The translations under genes were made by a program, and so were the position numbers. A DNA stretch of 23,855 nt, taken from NCBI GenBank assembly GCA_964390645.1, contig CAYMLL010000092.1, positions 1 to 23,855 of the forward strand, read 5' to 3'. Under the pieces are notes generated by a model. It was not told the DNA's origin, did no database searches, and was given only the letters and a program-made list of their open reading frames with translations. How positions within the stretch are numbered: position 1 is the stretch's first letter; every line of letters starts with the position of its first letter. Positions 1 through 7,644 of this stretch are shown piece after piece. Source of the DNA: CAYMLL01 sp964390645 (GTDB lineage: Bacteria > Planctomycetota > UBA8108).

Positions 1-1244
1 CCGGCGCCGCGCGCCGGCCGTGCGGGGTGGAGCCACGCGCCGCAGGAGACCGAGGCGGCCCGCGCGAAGTCGAGCGCGGCGCCGAGGTCGACCCAGGCGC
101 CGCCGTCGAGCTCGAGCGCGCGGCCGAGCTTCCCTTCCGTCCACCTGGCCTTCCCCCGGACCGTGCCTCCGTGAGCTGCATCGCCGCGACCGTCCTTCAC
201 GGCGTCAGCGATGACGTTGCCGGTCTCCTCGTCGAGCCGGCAGTGCAGGACGAGACCTTCGCGCGGCTCGTCCGGATCGTCCCGGAGCGCCAGCGTCTCC
301 TTCTCCCATGCGACGAGCTCATCGCCGACGCTCTCCCGGCGCTTCGCGAGGAGATCGTCGAGATCGCGGATGCGCAGCTTGCCCGCGCGAATCTCCTCGG
401 CTGCGACCGGCGGCTCGACCCTGAGCAGCGGCGGGATGTTGCCGGGCTTGTTCGGCATCTGCGCCGGATCGGACCCGCGGTTGAAGAACGCGAAGAAGCG
501 GTAGAACTCCTCCTGGCTGATCGGGTCGTACTTGTGGTCGTGGCACTGAGCGCAGCCGATCGTCAGCCCCATCCAGATCGTCGCAGTGGTCTTGACCCGG
601 TCGATCACGGACTCCACCCGATACTCCTCGTCGATTCCGGAGCTCGTCACTCCGTGGAGGCGATGGAATCCGGTCGCCAGCCTCTGTCGCTCCGTCGCGT
701 TCGGTAGCAGATCGCCGGCGAGCTGCTCGACGGTGAATCGATCGAACGGCACGTTGCTGTTGAACGAGTCGATGACCCAGTCCCGCCACGGCCACATGAC
801 GCGGCCCCAGTCCTCGTGGTAGCCGAAGGTGTCGGAGTAGCGTGCGGCGTCGAGCCAGTAGGTCGCCATGCGTTCGCCGTAGCGAGGCGAGGCGAGCAGA
901 CGGTCGACGAGACGCTCGTAGGCATCGGATCGGCTGTCCGCGAGGAATGCATCGACCTCGTCGATGGTCGGTGGCAGGCCGTTCAGGTCGAGACTGACTC
1001 GTCGGATCAGGGTGCGCCGATCGGCGGCGGGCGATGGCTCGAGGCCCTCGTGCGTCAGTTTCGCGAGGACGAAGCGGTCGATTGATCCCTTCGGCCACGA
1101 CGAGGAGGCCACGTGTGAGACGGAGGGGCGTCGCGGCGCGACGAACGACCAGTGCACCCCGGGGTTCGTCTCGTCGGCGATGAGGATCGACGTCGTGCAT
1201 GCGGCGATCAGGAGCGCCGCGAGTTCACGTACGTGCAGAGACAT
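1..1244 (-). CDS. DUF1549 (PSCyt2) cytochrome-like secreted protein with LamG insert, 3' part missing
   Basis: The frame is open from an ATG at 1244 to the window edge, giving about 414 residues. The N-terminus looks like an export signal (hydrophobic LAALLIAAC near residues 8-16, with a weak lipobox-like end at C16). The DUF1549 body follows: RVSLDLNGLPPT, a YWLDAARYSD block, FDRFTVEQLAGDLLPN, and the family heme signature CAQCHDHKYDP with C231, C234 and H235. From about residue 329 a LamG/concanavalin-like domain begins (GLVLHCRLDEETG, then a GRALELDGG strand) and is cut by the edge. In this family DUF1553 normally follows, so it and probably a DUF1501 partner lie outside the window. No convincing Shine-Dalgarno sequence precedes the start. 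It is divergent from the 1477 gene. The chemistry of the family is unknown; covalent heme binding is inferred from the CXXCH motif. Confidence 0.88.
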   Translation of the reverse strand, partial: MSLHVRELAALLIAACTTSILIADETNPGVHWSFVAPRRPSVSHVASSSWPKGSIDRFVLAKLTHEGLEPSPAADRRTLIRRVSLDLNGLPPTIDEVDAFLADSRSDAYERLVDRLLASPRYGERMATYWLDAARYSDTFGYHEDWGRVMWPWRDWVIDSFNSNVPFDRFTVEQLAGDLLPNATERQRLATGFHRLHGVTSSGIDEEYRVESVIDRVKTTATIWMGLTIGCAQCHDHKYDPISQEEFYRFFAFFNRGSDPAQMPNKPGNIPPLLRVEPPVAAEEIRAGKLRIRDLDDLLAKRRESVGDELVAWEKETLALRDDPDEPREGLVLHCRLDEETGNVIADAVKDGRGDAAHGGTVRGKARWTEGKLGRALELDGGAWVDLGAALDFARAASVSCGAWLHPARPARGA

Positions 1245-1293
1245 GCAGAAAGTCCGAGGTCTCCGTCCGGAGCCGATGTGGAGAACGCCGACC

Positions 1294-1309
1294 GTCCAAG
1301 ATAGTGGAC
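1294..1309. repeat. Small inverted repeat in divergent promoter region
   Basis: GTCCA (1294-1298) and TGGAC (1305-1309) are perfect inverted repeats around a 6-base spacer. They lie between two divergently transcribed cytochrome genes. This could be a small operator or chance; a 5-bp stem is weak evidence. Confidence 0.3.
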
Positions 1310-1325
1310 CTCGACGCGGAATTGA

Positions 1326-1349
1326 ACTCGCATCCCGTTTTTTGCGAGT
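1326..1349. repeat. Hairpin-forming inverted repeat in divergent promoter region
   Basis: ACTCGCA (1326-1332) pairs perfectly with TGCGAGT (1343-1349) around a 10-base loop containing six T residues, in the 232-base gap between divergent genes starting at 1244 and 1477. The T-rich loop is unusual in this GC-rich DNA. It may be an operator or part of a leader. A terminator is unlikely because it lies upstream of both genes. Confidence 0.4.
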
Positions 1350-1476
1350 CCGGGGCGTTCCGGTGCTCGTCGGCTGCAGGGAGGGCGTCGGCGGCAAGGT
1401 GATCGACGAACGGGCTCCTCGCGGTTACGTTGGTCAGGGGACTCCGAGCCCATCGAGACCCCGTCGATGATTTCAT

Positions 1477-3897
1477 ATGCGAGCTCGCAGGACGACATGG
1501 CTACCGCTCCTCCTCGTCGCGTCGATGACGACCGACGCGGACGAGGTGACGCTGTGGTCTCTGCAGCCGATCCGTGATCCGGCGCCGCCGGCCGTCGAGC
1601 ACTCGTCCTGGCCGACGTCGGTGATCGACTCGTTCATCCTCGCCCGACTCGAGGAGGCCGATCTTGCCCCGGCGCCTCGGGCCGGGAGTCGCGAGCTCCT
1701 TCGACGCGTCACCTTCGATCTCGTCGGTCTGCCTCCGACTCCGGAGGAGGTCGAGTCCTTCGTTCGGGACGATTCGCCGGATGCTCTCGCGAAGGTCGTC
1801 GACCGGCTGCTCGCCTCGCCTCGCCACGGCGAGCGGTGGGGACGACACTGGCTTGACGTCGTGCGCTACGCGGACTCCAACGGGGCGGACGAGAGCGTGC
1901 CCTTTCCGAACGCGTATCGCTTCCGCAACTGGGTGATCGGAGCGTTCAACCGCGATCTTCCCTTCGACCGGTTCGTCCACGAGCAGGTTGCCGGTGACCT
2001 GCTTCCGCGGGACGATCCGGAGGAGGACACGGATCCGTTGATCGGAACGGGGTTCCTCGTCCTCGGCACGAAGATCGTCGCCGAGAAGGACCTCGCGAAG
2101 ATGGATGCGGACATCGTCGACGAGCAGATCGACACGCTCGGGCGCGCGTTCCTCGGCATGTCCCTCGGCTGTGCACGCTGCCACGACCACAAGTTCGACC
2201 CGATTCCGACGACCGACTACTACGGGCTGGCCGGCATCTTCAAGAGCACAAGGACGATGGCGAGCCCTGGAAAGTGGCTCGAGCGGCCGCTGCGCTCGGG
2301 TCGCGGAGAGGAGCTGACTCGGCGACGCGACGCGGAGCTTGCGCGCAAGCGCAAGAAGGTCGAGCAGCTCGAGGAGACTTTCCGCGCCGTGGTGGGGTCT
2401 GCAGGAGGAGTGACCTTCGAGGCGGAGACCTTTGCCCGCGGCAACGTCGTCGTCGACAGGGAGCGATACGGCAAGGGGATCGGTATCGTCGGTGACCTCG
2501 GGGTCGAAGAAGACCACGTCGAGTGGGACGTCGATGTCGTGGCGGCAGGCGACCATGTGGTCCTTATGCGCTACGCCGCCGCTTCGCCGCGACCCGCTCG
2601 GGTGCTCGTCAACGGCGTGCTCTTCGAGAAGCCGGCGATGACTCGATCGACCGGCAGCTGGATGCCCGACGGTCAGCGGTGGTTCAGCGAGGGCAAGCTG
2701 TCGCTCCGCGAGGGGAAGAACGTGCTGCGTCTCGAGACGCAGCCGCACATGTCGCATCTCGACAAGCTGGGCATCGTTCCGGCGGAGAGCTCGAGCGGTG
2801 TTGTCGACGCGTTGAAGGCGCTGGAGGCTCTGCACGCCGAGCTCGCGTCGTCGAAGAGCGTCGCGTCCACCTCCATTCAGGTCATGGCGGTCGACGAGGG
2901 CACCGTGCAGAACGCTCGTGTCCACCTGCGGGGGAGCCACACCAGCCCCGGTGAGGAGGTGCCGCGTCGGTTTCCGGACGCCATCGGTGGTGGTCGGCCG
3001 GACGCCCTGCCGGAAGGCCAGAGTGGACGGCTCGAGCTGGCGCGTTGGCTCACTTCGGCGACACATCCGTTGACGAGCCGGGTCATCGCCAATCGCGTCT
3101 GGGGATGGCACTTCGGCCGCGGCATCGTCGGGACCCCCGACGACTTCGGCACCCGCGGAGAAGCGCCGAGCCACCCGCTGCTTCTCGACCACCTCTCGCG
3201 CCTTCTGCGTGAGTCCGGATGGTCGCTGAAGGCGCTGCACCGGCGGATCGTTCTTTCGAGCACCTACGGGATGACGGCTAACGGGGATCCACTCGCCGCC
3301 GGGGTCGATCCCGACAACCGGCTCCTGGGTCGATTCGGGCGACGACGGCTCGAGGCCGAGGCGATTCGCGACGCCCTGCTGGAGATGGGCGGAGGGCTCG
3401 ACCGCGGCGTCGGAGGCGCACCGCTCGAGGTAGGCACCTACAACCTGTCGCCGGCCGACGTCGAGAAGAACCGCGTGTTCTGCGTGCGGTCGAGGCGTCG
3501 CAGTGTCTACTTGCCGGTCGTGCGGACCAACGTCTACGACTTCCTGACGCTGTTCGACTTTCCGAACGCGGACCTCTCGACCGGAGAGCGTGCGACGACC
3601 ACGCTGCCGACGCAGCCGCTCTTCCTGATGAACAGTCCCTGGGTGATCGAGCAGGCGGGGCACATCGTGCGCCGGTCGATGGCCGGGGCCAGGGACGACG
3701 AAGCGCTCGTCCGCGGGCTTTTCCTCGTGCTCTTCAGTCGTCCGCCCTCGGAGGCCGAGACCCGGGTCGCGCTCGAGTTCGTCGGCAGCTATGCGGCGAC
3801 GCTGGACGTCGCTGACGCCGAGACGCGGCGGGTCGAGTCGCGGCCCGGCTTCTGCCAGGCGCTGATCGCATCGGACGAGTTCATCGTGCTGAGATGA
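1477..3897 (+). CDS. DUF1549 - CBM-like - DUF1553 secreted cytochrome-family protein
   Basis: This 806-residue protein starts with a short Sec signal (MRARRTTWLPLLLVASM). DUF1549 covers about residues 45-265 (FDLVGLPPTPEEV, HWLDVVRYADSNG, FDRFVHEQVAGDLLP). Its heme motif CARCHDHKFDP has C232, C235 and H236. Residues about 313-435 (FEAETFARGN to NVLRLETQPHMSHLDKLGIVP) form a beta-rich module resembling family 6/35 carbohydrate-binding modules. DUF1553 follows from about 465, with the typical ARWLTSATHPLTSRVIANRVW and FGRGIVGTPDDFG blocks. Its TGA overlaps the ATG of the next gene (ATGA), so the two are probably translationally coupled. No clear ribosome-binding site precedes 1477. The enzyme activity is unknown for the family; heme attachment and glycan binding are inferred from motifs. 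Confidence 0.93.
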   Translation: MRARRTTWLPLLLVASMTTDADEVTLWSLQPIRDPAPPAVEHSSWPTSVIDSFILARLEEADLAPAPRAGSRELLRRVTFDLVGLPPTPEEVESFVRDDSPDALAKVVDRLLASPRHGERWGRHWLDVVRYADSNGADESVPFPNAYRFRNWVIGAFNRDLPFDRFVHEQVAGDLLPRDDPEEDTDPLIGTGFLVLGTKIVAEKDLAKMDADIVDEQIDTLGRAFLGMSLGCARCHDHKFDPIPTTDYYGLAGIFKSTRTMASPGKWLERPLRSGRGEELTRRRDAELARKRKKVEQLEETFRAVVGSAGGVTFEAETFARGNVVVDRERYGKGIGIVGDLGVEEDHVEWDVDVVAAGDHVVLMRYAAASPRPARVLVNGVLFEKPAMTRSTGSWMPDGQRWFSEGKLSLREGKNVLRLETQPHMSHLDKLGIVPAESSSGVVDALKALEALHAELASSKSVASTSIQVMAVDEGTVQNARVHLRGSHTSPGEEVPRRFPDAIGGGRPDALPEGQSGRLELARWLTSATHPLTSRVIANRVWGWHFGRGIVGTPDDFGTRGEAPSHPLLLDHLSRLLRESGWSLKALHRRIVLSSTYGMTANGDPLAAGVDPDNRLLGRFGRRRLEAEAIRDALLEMGGGLDRGVGGAPLEVGTYNLSPADVEKNRVFCVRSRRRSVYLPVVRTNVYDFLTLFDFPNADLSTGERATTTLPTQPLFLMNSPWVIEQAGHIVRRSMAGARDDEALVRGLFLVLFSRPPSEAETRVALEFVGSYAATLDVADAETRRVESRPGFCQALIASDEFIVLR

Positions 3898-5405
3898 CGG
3901 GCGAGAGAATGGAGCCGGAGACCGGGAACTCGCGGCTTGCCCCCGGCGGGCGCGCGAGAACGCGCCGCGAGATGCTCGGGCGGTCGGCGGTCGGCTTCGG
4001 TGGACTTGCGCTCAACGCACTGCTGGCGGAGTCAGCCGTCGCGCGCGGAGACGAGCCCTCGGACGATCTCCTCACCTCGCGTCCGCCGCACTTTCGCGGT
4101 AGGGCGAAGCGGGTGATCTTCCTCTTCATGCAGGGCGGACCGTCACATGTCGACACCTTCGATCCCAAGCCGCGGCTCGACAAGGATGACGGTAAACCGC
4201 CGACCTTCGAGCGCACTCGCGTGCAGTTCGCGAAGCGCGGCAACCTGATGCGCTCGCCGTGGATGTTCCGGCCGACCGGAAGGAGCGGCATCCCGATGAG
4301 CGAGCTCTGGCGTCACCTGCCCGAGGTGGCTGACGAGCTCTGCATGCTCCACTCCGTCTGCGAGACGAACGTCTCCCACGGCGGCGCGACGATGAAGCTC
4401 CACACCGGCGACGAGGTCCTCGTGCGACCGAGCATGGGCGCGTGGATCAACTACGGTCTGGGCTCCGAGAATCGCGACCTGCCGGGCTTCGTGACGATCT
4501 GTCCATCGAGCGTCCACGGTGGCGTCAACAACTACGGCGCGGCCTTTCTGCCGGCGATTCACCAGGGCGTGCCGCTGGGGACGCCGGGATATCCGAACAC
4601 GCTCGCGAAGAACGCGAGGTTCAGCTACATGCGATCGCCGCGCTCCGCACGACAGCAGCGGCTGCAGCTCGACGTCCTTCGCGATCTCCACGCGATCGGC
4701 AATCCGGGAAGCGAGGTCGACTCGATCGTGGAGTCGCGGATCGAGACCTTCGAGCTGGCGTTTCGCATGCAGATGGCTGCCCCCGAGGCGCTCGAGATCA
4801 CGGGGGAGTCGGCTGCGACGCGCGCCCTTTACGGACTTGACGAGAAGCACACCGAGGACTTCGGGCGGCAGTGCCTGATCGCGCGTCGTCTCGCCGAGCG
4901 TGGGGTGCGCTTCATCCAGGTCAACCACGCGCATTCGCTGCGCACCGTCGGCATCCCGACGAACGAGCAGTGGGATCAGCACACGCACCTGAAGAAGGGC
5001 CACGAGATCAACGCTGCGCACGTTGACAGGCCGATCACCGGGCTCATCAAGGACCTGCGCGGCCGCGGGCTGCTCGACGACACGCTCGTCCTCTGGGGTG
5101 GCGAGTTCGGCCGCACGCCGACGGCGGAGCTCAACAAGAAGAGTCGTGAGAACATCGGGCGGGACCATCACACCGAGGGCTTCACGATGTGGTTGGCCGG
5201 TGGCGGAGTCCGCGGCGGCTCGCGTCACGGCGCGACGGATGACTTCGGCTACTACGCGATCGAGAACCGGGTGACGATTCACGACCTGCACGCGACACTC
5301 CTGCACGCGCTCGGTCTCGACCACACGAGGTTGACGTATCGGCACGCCGGGCGCGAGTTCCGGCTCACGGACGTCTACGGCGAGGTCGCGGACATCTTCT
5401 CCTGA
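3894..5405 (+). CDS. DUF1501 protein, Tat-exported, alkaline phosphatase/sulfatase superfamily
   Basis: This 503-residue protein has a twin-arginine signal: TRREMLGRSAVGFGGLALNALL with the arginines at residues 24-25. It then shows the DUF1501 landmarks VIFLFMQGGPSHVDTFDPKP, LWGGEFGRTP and GRDHH (residues 422-426) followed by LAGGGVRGG. DUF1501 is generally placed in the alkaline phosphatase/sulfatase fold superfamily, so the histidine/aspartate cluster may bind metal, but no member's substrate is assumed here. Tat export implies the protein folds, perhaps with its cofactor, before crossing the membrane. The ATG overlaps the stop of the upstream cytochrome gene. An in-frame ATG at 3909 is an alternative start that keeps the Tat signal. 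The gene ends a two-gene operon and faces the minus-strand gene at 5599-6558. Confidence 0.92.
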   Translation: MTGERMEPETGNSRLAPGGRARTRREMLGRSAVGFGGLALNALLAESAVARGDEPSDDLLTSRPPHFRGRAKRVIFLFMQGGPSHVDTFDPKPRLDKDDGKPPTFERTRVQFAKRGNLMRSPWMFRPTGRSGIPMSELWRHLPEVADELCMLHSVCETNVSHGGATMKLHTGDEVLVRPSMGAWINYGLGSENRDLPGFVTICPSSVHGGVNNYGAAFLPAIHQGVPLGTPGYPNTLAKNARFSYMRSPRSARQQRLQLDVLRDLHAIGNPGSEVDSIVESRIETFELAFRMQMAAPEALEITGESAATRALYGLDEKHTEDFGRQCLIARRLAERGVRFIQVNHAHSLRTVGIPTNEQWDQHTHLKKGHEINAAHVDRPITGLIKDLRGRGLLDDTLVLWGGEFGRTPTAELNKKSRENIGRDHHTEGFTMWLAGGGVRGGSRHGATDDFGYYAIENRVTIHDLHATLLHALGLDHTRLTYRHAGREFRLTDVYGEVADIFS

Positions 5406-5417
5406 CCCGGCCGGTGA

Positions 5418-5472
5418 GCACCTGCGGACTCCCTGGTCGGCTCTTCGAGCCCGTGTCGTCGCTTGCAGGTGC
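5418..5472. terminator. Nested hairpins after the DUF1501 gene, possible terminator
   Basis: An outer 8-bp perfect inverted repeat, GCACCTGC (5418-5425) and GCAGGTGC (5465-5472), encloses a tight inner hairpin GGCTC-TTC-GAGCC (5439-5451). It starts 13 bases after the DUF1501 stop, in the gap between convergent genes. There is no T-tract, so it would not be a classic intrinsic terminator; end-of-transcript protection is equally possible. Confidence 0.4.
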
Positions 5473-5537
5473 GGTGTGTCGCGACCTGCTCGAAGATCCC
5501 GGACCGTCGCCGTGCGTGGAGCCCGGGTGAGAGGGAG

Positions 5538-5600
5538 GATCGCGTGTCGATGGGGTGCCGGGAGGTATGATCTTCACATGGATCGACACCACCGGCGATC
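5538..5600. terminator. Inverted repeat at the 3' end of the minus-strand aldolase gene, possible terminator
   Basis: GATCGC-GTGTCGAT (5538-5551) can pair with ATCGACAC (5582-5589) and, after a 5-base bulge, GCGATC (5595-5600), giving 14 bp in total around a 30-base loop. It overlaps the stop codon of the gene ending at 5599 (minus strand). Its position fits a terminator or mRNA-stabilising structure for that gene. No T-tract is present. Confidence 0.35.
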
Positions 5601-6558
5601 AATGCTCGGGGCCCGCCTCGTACGCTCTCCCCGGCCAGCTCTCCCACCAGGCCTGGAAGAGCTCGAGCTGGGTCTTCGCGAAGCTCCTCTGGCTCGGGGC
5701 GAGTCCGTCCGTCGGGTTGAGGTGGAGCTCGTAGTCCGGGTCGCCGAGCAGCGTCAGCAGGTACTTGTAGTAGAGCACGAGGTCGGGACCCTCGTCGAAG
5801 GTCGACAGTACCCTCAAAGCCTCGTCGAGCTCCGTCGCCAAACGTCGCGCCTCGGAGTCTCCCCCGGCTGCGAGCTTGCACAGGGAAAGCAGGCGCAACA
5901 CCTCCCGGGGAAGACAGTTGCCGATGCCGGTGATCGCGCCGACGGCTCCGCAGTGGACGAAGCCGTGAAAGACCTGCGTGTCGACGCCCACCATGAGCAG
6001 CACGTCGTCGTCCTGGTGCGTGATGTGCTCCGCGGCGTAGCTCAGCGAGGGCCCGCCGCCGAACTCCTTGAATCCCACGAGGCTCGGGAACTCGCGCCGC
6101 AGATCGAAGAAGAGATCCGCCCTGGTCTCGAAGCCGTAGTAGGGGCTGTTGTAGATGATGGCGGGTAGATCCGGAGCCGCGCCGAGAATGCCGGCGAAGT
6201 GCGCTCGCTGCGCGGCGGGTGACGTGCCCCGCGAGAGAACCCGCGGGATGACCATCAGCCCGTGGGCTCCGACGCCTTGGGCGTGTGCCGCGTGGGCCGC
6301 CGCCCGCGCCGGATTCTGCGCCCCTGTTCCGACGACCACCGGCACTCCCGCTTCCACGAGCGCGCGGACGCCGTCCTGTCGCTGCTCGTCGGAGAGTAGT
6401 GGCCAGTCGCCCATCGAACCGCAGTACACGACGGCGTTCATCCCCGCCGCGATCAGCTCCTTCGCCTTTCTCACCAGGGCCGGGTGGTTCGGGGTGCGAT
6501 TGTCGCCACAGGGCGTCATGATCGCGGGGATGCAGCCACGGAACACGTTCGCGCTCAT
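5599..6558 (-). CDS. DHDPS / N-acetylneuraminate lyase family protein (class I Schiff-base aldolase fold)
   Basis: The start at 6558 gives 319 residues, a normal length for the family (about 290-320). It is preceded by GGAG (6569-6572) with a 10-base spacer. The open frame extends further upstream but loses family similarity there. A TIM barrel is expected. The Schiff-base lysine is K164 in GFKEFGG and the proton-shuttle tyrosine is Y136 in IIYNSPYYG; their 28-residue spacing matches classic DapA. The substrate-carboxylate loop reads GSMGDWPLLS (residues 47-56) instead of the GTTGE of true dihydrodipicolinate synthase, so lysine biosynthesis is not assured. Members with altered loops act on other 2-oxo acids (sialic acid, ketodeoxy sugars, hydroxyproline intermediates). 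No signal peptide, so cytosolic. It sits alone, convergent with the DUF1501 gene and divergent from the methyltransferase gene. Confidence 0.9.
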   Translation of the reverse strand: MSANVFRGCIPAIMTPCGDNRTPNHPALVRKAKELIAAGMNAVVYCGSMGDWPLLSDEQRQDGVRALVEAGVPVVVGTGAQNPARAAAHAAHAQGVGAHGLMVIPRVLSRGTSPAAQRAHFAGILGAAPDLPAIIYNSPYYGFETRADLFFDLRREFPSLVGFKEFGGGPSLSYAAEHITHQDDDVLLMVGVDTQVFHGFVHCGAVGAITGIGNCLPREVLRLLSLCKLAAGGDSEARRLATELDEALRVLSTFDEGPDLVLYYKYLLTLLGDPDYELHLNPTDGLAPSQRSFAKTQLELFQAWWESWPGRAYEAGPEH

Positions 6559-6850
6559 CGAGTCTCTTCTCCCGGGGGTGATCGGGTTGCTGCGGGTCGA
6601 ATCGGCGTGGGAAGTTGCACGACCAGCGCCAGGGGAGCCTCCGGTCCAGCAATACTGTACGCGGATTCGAGGCGCCGTCCAGGATTCCGGCGGCGTTGTT
6701 CCACGCCGCGCTGCGTTCGTGCCGCGGCAGCCGGCCTCCGAGGGTCGACCGATCCGTCGTCTTCGTCCTCCGCTCGCGGGCGGGATTGCGGTAGGATTGC
6801 TCGACCGGCGATCCCTCGTCGACACGACTCCGAGCTCGAGAAGACATCCC

Positions 6851-7501
6851 TTGAACGATCCGGCCGTCGACGACGACCCGCGAGAGCACGCGGGGCTGAC
6901 GCTGCTCGACGTCGAGTGGCCCTCCGTTCCCTTGCCGTCATCGATCGCGGCGTTCCTTGCGGACGCGGACGCTCGCATCGACCGGTTCTTCGACGCCCGC
7001 AAGGCCGCGCGCAAGGTCGGCTTCTATCCGAGCGACTACCCGCTCGCGTTCGGCGTCCTCGACAAGCTGCGGCGCATCGACGATCAGGGACGCAGCTTCT
7101 GCGAGTGGGGCAGCGGATTCGGCGTGATCGCAGGGCTCGCCTCGGCGCTCGGCTACGAGGCGACGGGCATCGAGATCGACCGGGAGCTCGTCAGGGCGTC
7201 GCGAGATCTGCTCGAGACGCACGGGCTCGACGTCGACATTCTCGAGGGCAGCTTCATCCCGCAGGAGTACGCGGATCGGGCGTACGTCTCGCACAACGAG
7301 ACCAGGACCGATCTGCACGGAGCAGGCGCGATCGACGAGGTCGACGTGGAGATCGACGACTTCGACGTCATCTTCGCGTTTCCGTGGCCCGATGAGGAGC
7401 CGATGTTCCTCGATCTCTTCGCGCGGTACGCCGCGACTGGTACGATCCTCGTCACCTATCATTCGCTCGAGGAGTTCCGGGTCTATCGCAAGGATCGCTG
7501 A
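6851..7501 (+). CDS. Class I SAM-dependent methyltransferase-like protein
   Basis: The protein has about 216 residues from a TTG at 6851, which has a purine-rich GAGAAG 7 bases upstream; a TTG at 6797 is an alternative. The SAM-binding motif I is CEWGSGFGVIAGLA (EWGSGFG, residues 85-91). The acidic ribose-binding end of strand 2 is GIEID (E108/D110). A motif-IV-like strand DVIFAFPWP lies at 172-180, and TGTILVTYHS marks strand 5. The substrate cannot be told; FPWP is not the NPPY of N6-adenine enzymes. The N-terminal helix rich in Asp/Arg (about 35-55) may be a substrate-recognition element. No signal peptide, so cytosolic. It is divergent from the aldolase gene across about 290 bases that otherwise hold no gene. 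A promoter for the next operon starts 38 bases after its stop. Confidence 0.78.
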   Translation: MNDPAVDDDPREHAGLTLLDVEWPSVPLPSSIAAFLADADARIDRFFDARKAARKVGFYPSDYPLAFGVLDKLRRIDDQGRSFCEWGSGFGVIAGLASALGYEATGIEIDRELVRASRDLLETHGLDVDILEGSFIPQEYADRAYVSHNETRTDLHGAGAIDEVDVEIDDFDVIFAFPWPDEEPMFLDLFARYAATGTILVTYHSLEEFRVYRKDR

Positions 7502-7539
7502 CGCGCGTACCGGCACGTCGGGTCGGAATCGCGGGCGCC

Positions 7540-7569
7540 TTGACTGTGCTTCGCAAAGGCGCGTACGAT
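7540..7569 (+). promoter_or_regulatory. Sigma70-like promoter for the LamG-DUF1592 operon
   Basis: TTGACT (7540-7545) and TACGAT (7564-7569) are separated by 18 bases. This gives 5 of 6 matches to the -35 consensus and 4 of 6 at -10, including the key TA..AT bases. Transcription would begin near 7576, leaving a leader of about 70 bases before the ATG at 7645. It also argues against a translation start further upstream. Confidence 0.55.
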
Positions 7570-7644
7570 GAATCTGTGCTTGTGCGATTCCCGGGAGGCT
7601 TCGTGTCGAGGTTGCAGAGAGTCGGGTTGACCAACGAGGGTGAC

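Noticed and set aside
319..1200. Long minus-strand frame rich in Arg and Pro overlapping the left-edge gene
   Set aside because: It is a frame-shifted shadow of the DUF1549 gene starting at 1244; no family motifs and composition typical of wrong-frame GC-rich DNA.
1319..1327. tRNA T-loop-like motif on the minus strand (GTTCAATTC)
   Set aside because: The flanking bases cannot form a 5-bp T stem and no acceptor or anticodon arms fit.
6155..6850. Upstream extension of the methyltransferase frame
   Set aside because: This part lies opposite the aldolase gene and has no methyltransferase similarity; the frame is open only through base composition.
6559..7014. Upstream extension of the aldolase frame on the minus strand
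   Set aside because: It overlaps the methyltransferase coding region and its promoter gap; family similarity and the ribosome-binding site begin at 6558.
7540..7644. Earlier translation start for the LamG-DUF1592 protein
   Set aside because: The candidate start codon is part of the TTGACT -35 box, and the signal peptide and ribosome-binding site point to 7645.
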